Below are positions 1 through 18,352 of a stretch of 35,010 nt of DNA, piece after piece. This DNA is from Branchiostoma floridae (taxonomy: Eukaryota > Chordata > Leptocardii > Amphioxiformes > Branchiostomatidae). Positions within the stretch are counted from its first letter, which is position 1, and each line of letters starts with the position of its first letter. A model generated the notes under the pieces. It worked only from the letters and a program-made list of their open reading frames with translations, ran no database searches and was not told where the DNA came from. Where the stretch lies: contig NC_049992.1 in NCBI RefSeq assembly GCF_000003815.2, positions 13,633,791-13,668,800 on the forward strand, written 5' to 3'. A program made the translations under genes and the position numbers.

Positions 1-712
1 ACCTTGGTCATACCTTGGTCATACCTTGGTCATACCTTGGCCATACCTTGGTCATACCTTGGTCATACCTTGGCCATACCTTGGTCATACCTTGGCCATA
101 CCTTGGTCATACCTTGGTCATACCTTGGTCATACCTTGGTCATACCTTGGTCATACCTTGGTCATACCTTGGTCATACCTTGGTCATACCTTGGTCATAC
201 CTTGGTCATACCTTGGTCATACCTTGGTCATACCTTGGTCATACCTTGGCCATACCTTGGTCATACCTTGGCCATACCTTGGTCATACCTTGGTCATACC
301 TTGGTCATACCTTGGTCATACCTTGGTCATACCTTGGTCATACCTTGGCCATACCTTGGCCATACCTTGACCATACCTTGGCCATACCTTGGCCATACCT
401 TGGTCATACCTTGGTCATACCTTGGCCATACCTTGGTCATACCTTGGTCATACCTTGGCCATACCTTGGCCATACCTTGGTCATACCTTGGTCATACCTT
501 GGTCATACCTTGGCCATACCTTGGTCATACCTTGGTCATACCTTGGTCATACCTTGGTCATACCTTGGTCATACCTTGGCCATACCTTGGTCATACCTTG
601 GTCATATCTTGGTCATACGTTAGTCATACCTTGCTCATACCTTGGTCATACCTTGGTCATACCTTGGTCATACCTTGGTCATACCTTGGTTATACCTTGG
701 TTTATAACTTAG
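1..712. repeat. 11-bp minisatellite array, about 64 copies
   Basis: The unit is ACCTTGGTCAT, repeated head to tail from the window edge to about 712, so the array probably continues to the left. Most units differ only by T or C at the eighth base (GGTCAT or GGCCAT; about 14 C variants by eye, irregularly spaced). One unit has TTGACCAT, and units after about 600 are increasingly degenerate, a typical array edge. Because 11 is not a multiple of 3 and the unit creates no stop, all three plus-strand frames stay open and encode an 11-residue repeat. The minus strand contains TGA and is closed. Nothing suggests translation. Confidence 0.97.
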
Positions 713-734
713 TTATAATCTTTTTGTGTAGTTC

Positions 735-930
735 TCAACGGGCGACGCCATATTGTCCGTGGAGAAGGTCACAACGAGACCGAGGCTACCCTAACGACCA
801 ATCTTTGCATTTTTGTGACATTCATGACCATACCAGGCGGTCATTTCTCCGAACGCTCCAACAATATGCCGTCGTTGGTCGAAGTTAAACTTCCACTGCA
901 AGCAGGCGGGCGGAATGTTTTGTTAAGAAA
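735..930. repeat. conserved 196-bp block, copy 1 (A side)
   Basis: This block starts just after the minisatellite and closely matches 8226-8421, at the same relative place downstream of gene B. It is GC-richer than its surroundings. On the plus strand the other copy has a longer open frame; here one A is missing near 770 (CACAACG against CACAAACG), which breaks that frame. On the minus strand it holds AATATGGCGTCGCC, resembling a YY1-type ATGGCG element. I recognise no protein or transposon family. It forms the distal end of the A/B duplication. Confidence 0.7.
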
Positions 931-1069
931 CGTATACTATTACATCCTAGGGTTGCTATAGATGATGTCTATTTCTGTTAAATGAGATATTATTCATTGG
1001 ATTGCATTATGGCAAATCCTCTTACCAAAGAAACACTGCTGAAATGTATGTTCAATTGAGAGAAAAGAC

Positions 1070-1075
1070 TTTATT
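1070..1075 (-). terminator. distal poly(A) signal shared by A and B type genes
   Basis: TTTATT on the plus strand reads AATAAA on the minus strand, about 400 nt past the gene A stop. The same signal in the same context (GACTTTATTTGG) lies at 8747-8752 past gene B. It is therefore ancestral to the duplication and a plausible alternative 3' end. Confidence 0.45.
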
Positions 1076-1393
1076 TGGGAACACAAAGCAGAGAAATAAG
1101 CGTCCGACAAGTACCACCTATCACAGATACAAATGGCAGTTCAAATTCACACAAAAAATATCGAATCACGGCATATATGGTTTTCAATATGAATCAGTTT
1201 TCTACAATCTATTTCTACGACCCCGTCCCACTCTGTGACATCCACGTACTCTACAACACCAGACATGATCCAATAGCTCCAACAACTGCACCTTTACTCA
1301 CCACTCTTCTATGACAGTAGATTCAACTGGTCCCAGTAACAAAAGACTTTCAACCACAACAGTGCAAAATATATTGATAAACTTTGCTGTGTT

Positions 1394-1399
1394 TTTATT
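1394..1399 (-). terminator. proximal poly(A) signal of actin A
   Basis: AATAAA on the minus strand lies 80 nt beyond the gene A stop. It sits in a stretch of about 50 bp that gene B lacks, although the flanking 3'UTR is otherwise homologous. A and B may therefore use different 3' ends. Confidence 0.6.
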
Positions 1400-1478
1400 T
1401 AGTCACAGTGACTCCCGGAATACAACGTAATACAAACACAGTGCAAAAAGGACAAGAAACGAAGGCTGTTCTATCCAT

Positions 1479-3883
<2,405 letters not shown>

Positions 3884-3904
3884 ATCATCACAGTCTGTGG
3901 TCGT

Positions 3905-3931
3905 CCTTTTAAACTGTCTGAACATTTACAT
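3905..3931 (-). promoter_or_regulatory. core promoter of actin A: TATA-like box and octamer-like site
   Basis: On the minus strand TTTAAAAGG at 3913-3905 lies about 30 nt before the inferred leader start. ATGTAAAT at 3931-3924 is one base from the octamer ATGCAAAT found at a similar place in genes C to F. Homology with the gene B promoter stops at 3932. CCGTATATGG at 3991-4000, one base from a CArG box, is specific to A. Confidence 0.55.
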
Positions 3932-3932
3932 A

Positions 3933-6900
3933 TCACATTTCCGTGCCTACGCCCAGTACTAAATAAGAACTTTTTTCACAGAAGTTACCCCCGTATATGG
4001 CAAGCAATTCTTGTCTGGTATTATCATTGGGAGCGCCACAACGTCACGGTCGTGGTAAAATTATTCGGGAGTGTCGTTTTCGCATATACATACCAGGCTT
4101 ATTTTAAACCATAAAGGCTTTATTGAAAGTATCATTTTGTCCTGCAGGGTATATCTATAGTCACGCATAGGGTGGGTCATGTAATGGAGGGGGATAGGAT
4201 GACTATCACTGGTCTAAAGATATTTGAAATTCTACTTTGTTTTCAAAATTTCAGTATATTTCATTAAATTTTCTAATTTACAAGGCAACAAGGTGTGCTA
4301 TCATTTACATATAACCATTATATCTCCAAACAAAAAAGACATTCCTTTTAAACGTGGCAAAACGTTTGCTATATATCATGGACAGTCGTCTGATACCCTA
4401 TCACTAGTCAACGTATTTTGTTTCAATCAGATATAAATATTTTGCCAACGCCATCAGGTTCGAATTCCATGAGGTTTCGTTTTCTGAAGCAGCCATTTGA
4501 TTGAAACCTTTATCTCAATTGAAAGCCACAGAACGCTTCGTTTTTCTTCGGTATTAATGTAGCTGAAAGAAAACCCTACTAAATCTGAAGCGTATCATAC
4601 AGGATTGTCAGGTGTGATTACAACTTAAATCTGTGATGGTGAGGATACATTGTGTCATTACTCTTGAAAGCAGAATGTACACATATCTATTTTCTTGCCT
4701 GTTGCAAAGGTTTTACGGTTACATATGAATTGTCTACATTAAATGCAGCAGGTTTGATAGCTCTTAACCAGATTGTTTTTACAGAACATAGCTCTGCCTT
4801 GTGACAACGATGTGCAACTTGCACCAACAGAAACATACTCGTACGGCAGAGAAAAGGGACTATTTTTGTAGTTAATCACATGAACAGCTTAAGAATAATT
4901 ACAAGTCATTTAATTAGATTTCAAGTTGACAGCATGAGATACATAAGACGCCCGGGAACAGTTTAGTTTTTAGATGATGTGTGTATCAGATGACATAGCC
5001 AGTTGTAACCAGTGGATGCTATTTCTGAATGGTTGATCTTCAAGGTCAATTGTTGGTTCATTGATCGGCATGTGAGTTCCCACGGCGGAATGTTGTACTG
5101 ATCGATGTATCAAAGCGTGTGTGTTCCGCATTCATACCATTCTTTTCACATTTTCCTATGCCTTCCACAGCCACAGTAATATCTTGTCAAGCGATGACAT
5201 CTTTCATCTGAAGCTGTGACATGCATCTGAAACTGAATCGTCTAACCAACAAACAGGCTGCGTAAGGATCTGAATCGGACCAAACTGACGGATCTATCCT
5301 GCAAATGACCTGAAGCTTGCTGTAGCTACCAAGGCAGCTGCTGACATCCAGTATCAAGCACAATGGGGACGTTTTAAGTGTATTTTATACTTGCTGTAGT
5401 CAAGTTAATACTTTTTGGATGCCTGCTGCCACCCCAACGATACAATAATTTTTTAATATTCATTGAAAACAACAATAGTTTCTTGTACGTCTATTGTTCC
5501 TGGTCTTCTTCTCACATTGCTCTGTTTGCTTTCCTGGAGTACAGTTTTTTTTGTTGGCATACTCTGAGCAAGTGAAGAGCATGGATGTGGGTTATGAATA
5601 TTAAATATGAGCAGATCAATTTCCTACCAACTGTACTGGTAAGAATGTGAACTGTCTGAACTGAGGTAGATCCTGTGTCAGGTTATGATGGCACGGTATG
5701 CTGCTCTCATGTCATGGAATGTAAATCATGCTTGTTAGGTTACAAAGTAGCACACTTTTCGTGGAACTTTCGCTCGGTTTGACCACTTGGCTTACAGGAT
5801 ATGTACAGTCTGCACATTGTGTACTTTAGACATCTAATTTTCAGTATCCATAACAATGATAGTCGAGTCAGGACATCTCAGTGTATTTTGTTGAGTTGCA
5901 TTCAGGAATATAGATCCTACAAAGGTCTATTGTTTTTGTCTTTGGCATTGGCTATAATGTCATATGCACGTGACAATGCTGACAACACATGTGTTTTGAG
6001 TGTTTTGTGGTGAGTTCTCGTATTTTCAAATTGCACAAAATATGACCTACATATTTCTTAACAAGCTTACTTGTCACTTGACTCCCTCAAAGATTTCTTG
6101 TTTGATTAAGCTCCACGAAAAGGTACCTTAAATGTTCCACAATAGGGGAGTTATAGTTTTTTATTACTTTCTGCCTTACGTTTTTCTATGACCTGTGATT
6201 CGTGTTGCATCTTTTCTCTTCCAGGAAGACCACGTGTTGGATTACATGGAACAATTGTGACGAGCTACGTGCTGTTGTAATCATCTAAATGCATCGCTTA
6301 TAATAAACGAGTTTGTTTATGTTTGTGTATAGATGGGACCTTTTCCAAATCCGTTGTTATATACTACGCTATGAGTCCGCTTTAACAAAACTTTGAATAG
6401 ACGGTATTATTTTCAGTATTTGGGTGAAACTTTTCTGAACTAGTCAGATATAGGCTTGTAGTTACCGACTGCAAGAAATGGTAGATGGAAACTATGACAT
6501 TGGAAACAGTTATATGAGAAATCTAGTCTTTTATATTCCAGCTGCTATAAAGATCAGTTTTCTACACACCCTGTCTCAAACATGAAAAGTATTTAACAGT
6601 TTGTCACGATACTTAGTATATCACTCTCAATGTGAACATTCAACGGCTGATATTCTAATTCATAACCTAAAATTAGTTTGGAGACAAAATAGGCTGTAGA
6701 ATTTATAATCGTATCGCGTTAGTTACCTTTGTTTTCAGTACGCGTTGCTTCAGCGTAGTGAGACATGCATTCTACAATCTGCACTTGTCTTGTTGAATCA
6801 GGCAAATCGTGAATCTTACGTAAAGCTGCTTTAACTTCGTGTTTCTCTGGTGTTGAGCAAGGACTATTTGCTTGATCATGAAGGCCAGAATTCTGCAAAG

Positions 6901-8225
6901 TTGAGGCATTTCAACATCTATGTAAGGTGATTCCTTTCTACATCTTCTACAACTTGCTTTTTTTAAATTTTTTTATGCTAAGTTACTTTTTTGTCTTAAT
7001 CTGGCATCTTCTCGGTACACTCTGATCTGTATGAATTTCACTGTCTTCACTAGAAGTTTTCAGCGTTCTATCCCTACATTGTCGGTGGCAATAGTTCTCT
7101 TACTGTACAGTATACTAATGTACTGCACTGTCATGTCTTTTGCACAGTCATGGCGTAGACTGATTGCAGGGGTTTAGATAGTAAAAGGGTAACAAGAGTC
7201 TATTCAATACATCTATCTAATGCCTCTACATACAGCACTTGGGGATTTATGAGAGACAGTGGCAAATGAAAAGTCCTTCATTGATTTTCAATACAAGCTA
7301 GACTACGAAGGCCACTTTAACGTTTGGAGATGGCCTTTGTCTGCTGTTTTCTTGACTGGTGTAAATCGTGTACGCATTTCGTGCAAGTAGAATATAAAGA
7401 TACTCCGAAGCACTTGCAGTATAACCCATGTCGCATGATGGTGTTGGTGTGTAAGGGCAAAAGCGTCAGTGACAATACGTGCAAAACCCACAGTGAGTGA
7501 GCCTATTTATTTATAAGATATTGATAAAGGAAACTTGTTACAATATATCAACATCAAAAATACAAGTTAAAAACAAATGCCAATGCTTGCATCTCATTTC
7601 ATTCCTTCTATTGTTTTCTACTTTGCTTTCAGACCAGCCAAGTCTCTGCAAGATGGTTAGTGAGGGGATCTGATTGTATCTTTATGTCCTTCCATGGAAG
7701 AAAAGGTACATATCATTAATGTTTGTATTTAAGTATTTTACTCCAAGCTGGGATATAGTCTGTTGATCCTTTAAATGGTGCTTTAACTGTACCCTATACG
7801 TTTGAGATATTATGATTAAAAGTAAATCTCTTTGCAGGTCAAAATGATTGAACTCTTATGAAAGATTGCCATCCTTCGATTCATAATGTCAATGGAGCAA
7901 GTTTGATGTCATTCAATCCATTTTTGTCCAAGACAGTACGAGTTGCGATCGTGAAAAAAACATTATACAGTTCCAAGTCGGTAGATGGCGTTCCTCTACA
8001 AGCTCAATATATCTAACTCGGTGCCTGTAGCTACAGTACGCGATCCTTTGAACCCATACAGGAGATGGTAATGGTACGCAATTCGCGAGGACTTTATGTT
8101 ACTTTACGTTATTTCAATATAATACAATCAACGGTTATAAAACTTATGTATCCCTTCAAGAAGATAACCGCTAACAACTAAACTGGAATATAGTTCTAAT
8201 CATAAGTGTTTGTTGCCACGTTGCT
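3933..8225. other. intergenic spacer upstream of A and downstream of B
   Basis: This is 4.3 kb of AT-rich DNA with no recognisable gene, RNA or repeat family. Open frames here are short (up to 70 codons), uneven in composition and have no recognisable motifs. The span is unique within the window, since the A/B duplication ends at 3932 and restarts at 8226. It should contain the distal control elements of gene A, but apart from the CArG-like site at 3991 I cannot identify any. Confidence 0.5.
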
Positions 8226-8421
8226 TCAACGGGCGACGCCATTTTGTTCGTGAAGAAGGTCACAAACGAGACCGAGGCTACCCTAACGACCATACTTGGC
8301 ATTTTTGTGACATTCATGACCATACCAGGCGACCACTTCTCCGAACGCTCCAACAATATACCGACGTTGGTCGAGGTAAAACTTCCACTGCAAGCAGGCG
8401 GGGCGGAATATTTTGAATATT
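8226..8421. repeat. conserved 196-bp block, copy 2 (B side)
   Basis: This is the partner of 735-930, with about 20 differences by eye. The plus-strand frame through GDAILFVKKV stays open for the whole block and beyond. The minus-strand frame is also open and includes AAAATGGCGTCGCC. The block contains CATACTTGG and CATACCAGG, which resemble the CATACCTTGG of the minisatellite that borders the other copy. No family is recognised. Confidence 0.65.
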
Positions 8422-8746
8422 CCAATTTGTCTAAGGCGGAAACTCTATCCACATTTTTAAAGTGCGACAGAAAGGTGTGTTACACATGAACCTGTGATCT
8501 TTACTACAACGTTTCCAGCCTAAATGACACTTGCACACGCAGCCGTCAATCGGGAAATGCTTCCTCTAGCTAGTACTTAGTGTATGTGTTAGAAAAACAT
8601 ATACTAATAGATCCTAGGCCTAGGGTCACTTTAGATGATACATATTTCTGTTAAAAGGGATATTATTAATTGGATTGCATTATGTATCGCTCATTCCCTT
8701 ATGAAAGAAACACTGCGCAAATGTATGTTTAAAGGAGAAACAAGAC

Positions 8747-8752
8747 TTTATT
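8747..8752 (-). terminator. candidate poly(A) signal of actin B
   Basis: AATAAA on the minus strand lies 393 nt past the gene B stop. Gene B lacks the proximal signal of gene A, so this is the nearest canonical signal I find. It matches the signal at 1070-1075. Confidence 0.5.
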
Positions 8753-9144
8753 TGGACACAGAAAATAGAGAAATAAGCATCCGACAAATACGACTTAACG
8801 TAGATATAAATGGCAGTTAGAATTCACAAAAAGATATCGAAAACATACAATTCATATGTAACGGATCGACAATAACATAACAATCACGGCATATATGGTT
8901 TTCAACATGAATCAGTTTTCCACCATCTATTTCTACGACCCCGTCCCGTTCTGTGGCATCCACGTACTCTACATCACCAGACATGATCCAATAGCTCCAA
9001 CAACTGCACCTTTCTCACCACTCTTCTATGACAGTAGGTTCAACTGGTCCCAGTAACAAAAGACGACCACAACAGTGATTCCCGAAATACAACGTAATGC
9101 AAACACAGTGCAAAAGGACAAGAAACGAAAGCTGTTTTGTCCAT

Positions 9145-11705
<2,561 letters not shown>

Positions 11706-11727
11706 GATCATCACAGTCTGTGTCCGT

Positions 11728-11754
11728 CCTTTTAAACTGTCTGAACATTTACAT
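11728..11754 (-). promoter_or_regulatory. core promoter of actin B
   Basis: TTTAAAAGG on the minus strand at 11736-11728 has the same spacing to the leader exon as in A. ATGTAAAT lies at 11754-11747. Identity with the A promoter ends at 11755; beyond this the two genes have unrelated upstream DNA. Confidence 0.55.
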
Positions 11755-11755
11755 A

Positions 11756-13440
11756 GCGCCATATAGACCACCAATTCGGCAAAAATTACAACTCGATATA
11801 GCAAATCTACTAGACTAGACAGTTTTTCTGACGCAGTATGTTTTCTAAACCACGTTTAGGGTCAAGTGCACTATTTGAAACATGCCAGCTGTGAAATTCT
11901 TTGACGTGACAAGGGGTTGTATCCTTGACAACATCTTCGGGATAACAAGATCATGATTTGGTTTTTATTGCTTCATTGAATCTTTAACATTCTTATTCTT
12001 AGGTACTTGTGTAGGAACATCTGTATTTAGTGATCAGTGGCAAACAGGATAACATTCCTGACTGTGTACTGGAGGATTCTTCAAGTTTCATCACTGACTG
12101 GCAATCCGTCAAAGATGTTGACAACATTCTTTGAAGCAATGGATTATCACATCTATAGAGCGGAAGGTATAAAGTATACACATCGTGAACATCAAAATGC
12201 AAAGAGCTAAAGGTTCCATCCGTGTTTAACTTGACATCATGAAATTTTCAAGAGTATCTGCAAAAAATGAACCATTTGATGTTTATCCATTTCATATTAT
12301 CCCAAATTGATGCGTACGTATACTACGACCATTAGAGTGGTTCTCAAATAGGTTGCCACGAACATAATTTATAAGAAGAGGCCTTTATCTTAAGGCATGG
12401 ATATGTTTGCAACTAGCCTTCGGGCATAAATTTGCAATAAAGTTATTTATGAAACAAAGTAGAAAGCATGACTTAGAAAGAATTGATCGCAAATATCCTA
12501 CATCGATCGCCGTTTGTTCTAGGCGCCAAATGACATGTTGCACACGTACACATCATGTGTGGAGACTGCCATTTTTGGAAACCACTTCTAGGAACGGGCG
12601 CCTCATTTAAAACGAAAATGCTGTCTTTTGCACTCACAAACTCTAGGCGATCCGTCGGCCAACTCAACACTTGTTCAATCAGTTATAATTCGCGCTATAC
12701 CTCTCTTATGTTATACTACAACTCTATGTTATATTGTTGCTTTAATGAAGGATTTGCAATTTGCAATTCTTTATCAACTTTATACGTATCGTAAATGTTT
12801 GTTGGAAGTCATGTGAAAACAAGAATCTCCTTTTTAGACCCTATCAAAAGATCTTCGTGGTGACAACGAATCCACAACTACCACAGTAGTGCATTATATT
12901 GGTCTCTGTTATTATTTAGAGTGCGTGAGACGAAGTTTTATCAGACATTCATTTTAAAGTCCCCACTGTCCTTCGGGTCCTATTCTATCAGTATGTCATT
13001 CATGTACATGGAATGTATGCGGTCTACCATTAATTGGTTTCAAAAATGCATACATGGACGCAGGATCATGCGCTTTAGTAGTAGTGGCAGGTAAGACAAA
13101 ATTGCGTGAAATAAATGATCAATTTTTAACATACTTGATTTTAGAGTTAAATGCAGAAATTTTGAAAAATTTCCTGGGTGAAGTTGTCAACTTATGCCAA
13201 AGGCATCAGCAATGTGACCCTCGTTGACCTCGATTAGGCCTGCCTGTCACTCAAAGATATTGATGGATACCCGCATGTGTACCTGATCTAGAACATCGTA
13301 TGTAAATGCAGTCATAGTTCGTCTTAACTTGAGTTGTCAAGCCTTGGGTTTAGAAAAGAGTGGGTGAATTTAAGGCCACTTGAAACATTTTAGCAAATAG
13401 CAGCTTTCCTTCAAGCAAACTGCAGACGATGATTATACTT
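11756..13440. other. central spacer between the divergent arrays
   Basis: The first part of the shared region between the minus-strand (A, B) and plus-strand (C to F) arrays has no recognisable gene or repeat. Short frames near 12407-12816 overlap each other in several phases and show no family motif. A short arm pair AGGCGCC / GGCGCCT at about 12521 and 12597 is too small to call a transposon. Any shared enhancer could lie here, but I cannot identify one. Confidence 0.45.
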
Positions 13441-14137
13441 GTGGAGGTACCAGGTGTGAGAGGACTATCAGAGTATCTTAAGCTTCTGGCTTAACTCCCA
13501 TCTAAGTGGTCATTCTAAGTGTGATATTACATACAAAAGTTCGTCACCAGATCTAGCTGGATACATGCCACATGTAGAAATTACTAGTTATATAGTAATA
13601 TAAGAACAAGGCCATTTTATATGGGAGTGTATCACTTCCGCTGCCGAAAATGAGCCAAACGGCCTTGATGTTCAACTTGGCCCAACTCCACAACTAAGAA
13701 GGAAATATCAAATGCCATTGAAATAAAAGATTGGAAGCTATATGCCAAGTTTTGTTGGCTACTAGTATATTGCTGACTAGTCACACACCAGTGGTACTCT
13801 CTTACAACCTTTTGAAATGCACGATGAAGATATACTATAAGACAATACCATTTGACATTTTCCAACATGTTCACTTGTTTTATCATACTTTATAAATACG
13901 TATAACGTTAGAATCTCAAGCTATGGCCAACGATGGACCGACATGAGGTAACCGTTATCTTTAGTCACGTAACGTTGTACAATTTAGCATTTCGATTAAA
14001 TGTGCCGCTACATGAACGTTTTTCGGAGAAGTAGTTCCCAATTATGGCCATGAGGACAAACAGATGTTGCAAGTATGTTATGAAGAATAAATAACTGGGA
14101 TGTAGAGATGATTGACAGGGTGGTTTGACCAAACAAG

Positions 14138-14194
14138 CCCCATTCACCCGTACGTGCAGCAGCAGATGTCCTGTACGGTGACTGGGTGAATGGG
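14138..14194. other. inverted repeat upstream of C
   Basis: CCCATTCACCC (14139-14149) and GGGTGAATGGG (14184-14194) are perfect inverted arms around a 34-nt loop. Related sequence recurs upstream of D (about 19947-19997) and E (about 24309-24361). The E arms carry uncompensated mismatches, so conservation may reflect only the recent duplication. Confidence 0.6.
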
Positions 14195-14649
14195 AGTACG
14201 TGATGAAATACAGCCATGCCGACATTGTTGTAGAACACGACTGAACAGACATCTCGTCACATGTCGTTTATTTCATTTCGAAGCTACCACTTCCTTTAAC
14301 TGGCTCCAACTCGTTGTTACCACATGGCCTAAGTGAGTCAGAATAAAGTCTAATAGATATGATGTATAGTCCTATTCATAAGCTTTTGCGTATTTAGTAG
14401 TGGTCGATGAAACTTATTCTCATCATAGTTTTCTTCAATCGTCAATGTTGCACTGAATGTTTTTTAATAATAAAGTTTTCAGATAATTAACATATAAATA
14501 AGGACCTAAAATAACGAAAAGAATGATGAATACAGTGACTCAAATTCCCGTATCCGTTCATATTTGTTTATTTAGGCCTCATCTTCCAAGACAGCGAAAA
14601 GTAAATACGAATAGAAGAAACAGACTCTCCTATTCATCTCGAAATGCCT

Positions 14650-14810
14650 AAAAAGACGTCATGCTTATTTGTTGTTGTAGCGTCATACTGTTTACACGTG
14701 TCATGACAGTCGGTGACGTATAAGGGTGTGTCGCGTGTTGTTTATAGAAGCTCCGTCCTGGTACGCTGCAGTTGTCAATCATGGCACAGTTTGAGTACTA
14801 GACAATAGTC
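14650..14810. promoter_or_regulatory. distal conserved block upstream of C: E-box and CRE-like sites
   Basis: The block contains GACGTCAT, the E-box CACGTG at 14695-14700, GTGACGTATAAGGG, and later CAGTTGTCAATC. The same order occurs upstream of E (24904-25025), there with a perfect CRE, TGACGTCA. Gene D lacks the whole stretch. It is a candidate enhancer or alternative promoter about 800 bp upstream of the TATA box; function is inferred from conservation only. Confidence 0.4.
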
Positions 14811-15370
14811 ATGCAAAATAAAAGTGAACAGTGCTCAAGTGAACAGTGAGCAACTATGGTGGGGATCACCTTAGAAAGTATGAAAATAGAAGTCTGAAAA
14901 GTCTGAATGTTACCTAATGTATACAGAATAGAATCGTGTACGCTATCTGTGTTTTACACGACGTTAATATCACAGCTACCGTGCACAAGTCAGTGGGTAA
15001 CTATCCCTATGGGCAAGACGGTGTGCGAGATACTAATCGGGCAGTCTTGCCTAGCAACACCATTTCGAGCCAATTATTTCAAAACATTGTCACAAGAACA
15101 ACAGAGTGTTGGTAGAATAATGTTCTAGATGATATTCCCAGATACAAGCAAAATGCTGTATGCAATCTTCAAGGTCCGTGTAATAGAAAACATTGGTAGT
15201 TAAGTCAGTGAATATGATCTATATGTCCCGAGTAGTCCATAGAAGATCTATAGGAATAGGTCGTAAGTCAAGTCTGCGACACATGCTGTTATCCTCTGCT
15301 GCTCATAACCTTATGTATGGCAATCCGTACCTTTGGCTAACCCTTCACCTCAGCTTCTACGAAACTTCTC

Positions 15371-15485
15371 CCATATTAGGCTACTATAACTGACAAGTAT
15401 TCCTTTACGCTGCAAGATGTAGACCACGGCTATATTAAGAATAGATTGTCCGTATGCAAATGATGTCTTACCAATAGTATAAATA
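15371..15485 (+). promoter_or_regulatory. promoter of actin C: CArG, MEF2-like, octamer, TATA
   Basis: A perfect CArG box CCATATTAGG lies at 15371-15380, an SRF site. An MEF2-like TTAAGAATAG with one mismatch is at 15435-15444, octamer ATGCAAAT at 15454-15461, CCAAT at 15471-15475 and TATAAATA at 15478-15485. The order is kept in D and E, and octamer-to-TATA spacing is exactly 24 bp in all three. The CArG/MEF2 pair is typical of muscle genes. Confidence 0.8.
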
Positions 15486-15507
15486 CTGCTTTAAACCGAC
15501 CGAGAGT

Positions 15508-17742
<2,235 letters not shown>

Positions 17743-18346
17743 GCAATGCAAACTGTCGGACATTGTAACTGTACTGTGTACCCTCTGTGGCTACCTGTTG
17801 CTTTCTTCCATATTGTGTGTTGGGACCAGTGTAAGGAAATGACTTGATTAGGTGTACGTCAATGGGAAAACTCGATCGTTGAGGCCTGTTAGCAAATGCA
17901 AAGTGCATCACATTCGATGCTGAAATTCCGAAAGACAGTTTATTTGAATCATTTTGTCACTGTCCATGTAACTTTATGATCTGGTTGACAAAACGTTCTA
18001 TTCTGGCACCACATTCACCAGTCTAAGTCGTCCTCCACACATGCGTTATGTACTTTACAAGAAAAGAGACTGTGGTGTGGAAATTGTAACGACGAATGGA
18101 ATAACGAGAAAGTGTAGAAAACGAATGATTTTACGCATTGTCCGTGGAAGATCTGCAATGCTTTACCTGTTATTCCTATGTTCTGACTGTGCAAAGTCTC
18201 TACGTGTAAGTAGTATGCCTCTTGTCAATCCCAAGAACCAGTGTTGTCAATGTTTTTGACATGAAGTGCTATTTTTATTGATAAACCTGCATTTGTGATG
18301 TTACATATCTGTTTAGGCATTCCCCTGACCTTGTATTACCGAGGCT

Positions 18347-18352
18347 ATTAAA
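18347..18352 (+). terminator. candidate poly(A) signal of actin C
   Basis: ATTAAA lies 605 nt past the stop in a stretch (CTATTAAA, TGCTAC) conserved downstream of D and E. No AATAAA lies nearer. Confidence 0.4.

Larger units (their letters stand above)
13440..15370. repeat. upstream repeat unit of C, homologous to the D and E upstream DNA
   Basis: Blocks such as GCTGCCGAAAATGAG with the downstream CTTGATGTTCAACTTGGCCC (about 13640), the hairpin block at 14138-14194, and TAAGTCAGTGAATATGATCT (about 15200) recur upstream of D (19220-20300) and, diverged, upstream of E (23375-25820). These are parts of a roughly 5-kb tandem gene unit, not a dispersed transposon family, because order and distance to the actin gene are kept. 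Confidence 0.75.

Noticed and set aside
1-712. CRISPR-like array
   Set aside because: The units are contiguous 11-mers with no spacers, and the genome is eukaryotic.
1-712. Nuclear-receptor half-site array (TGACC-like motifs in each unit)
   Set aside because: The unit gives no consistent AGGTCA direct or inverted repeat, so the resemblance is incidental to the 11-bp period.
4-888. 294-codon open frame (and two shorter in other frames) over the first 0.9 kb
   Set aside because: It is a by-product of an 11-bp tandem repeat without stop codons; all three frames give the same 11-residue repeat, and the starts are not real ATG contexts.
5378-5575. Hydrophobic 65-codon frame
   Set aside because: It is a T-rich stretch that gives Phe and Leu by composition; there is no signal beyond chance in 4 kb of AT-rich spacer.
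12407-12816. Possible small gene in the central spacer
   Set aside because: Short overlapping frames on both strands, no motif, AT-rich composition unlike the actin exons, and no second copy to support conservation.
14008-14238. Minus-strand frame (…CPHGHNWELLLRK…) recurring upstream of C, D and E
   Set aside because: Recurrence follows from tandem duplication; the D copy shifts frame part-way, there is no splice or start conservation, and no family is recognised.
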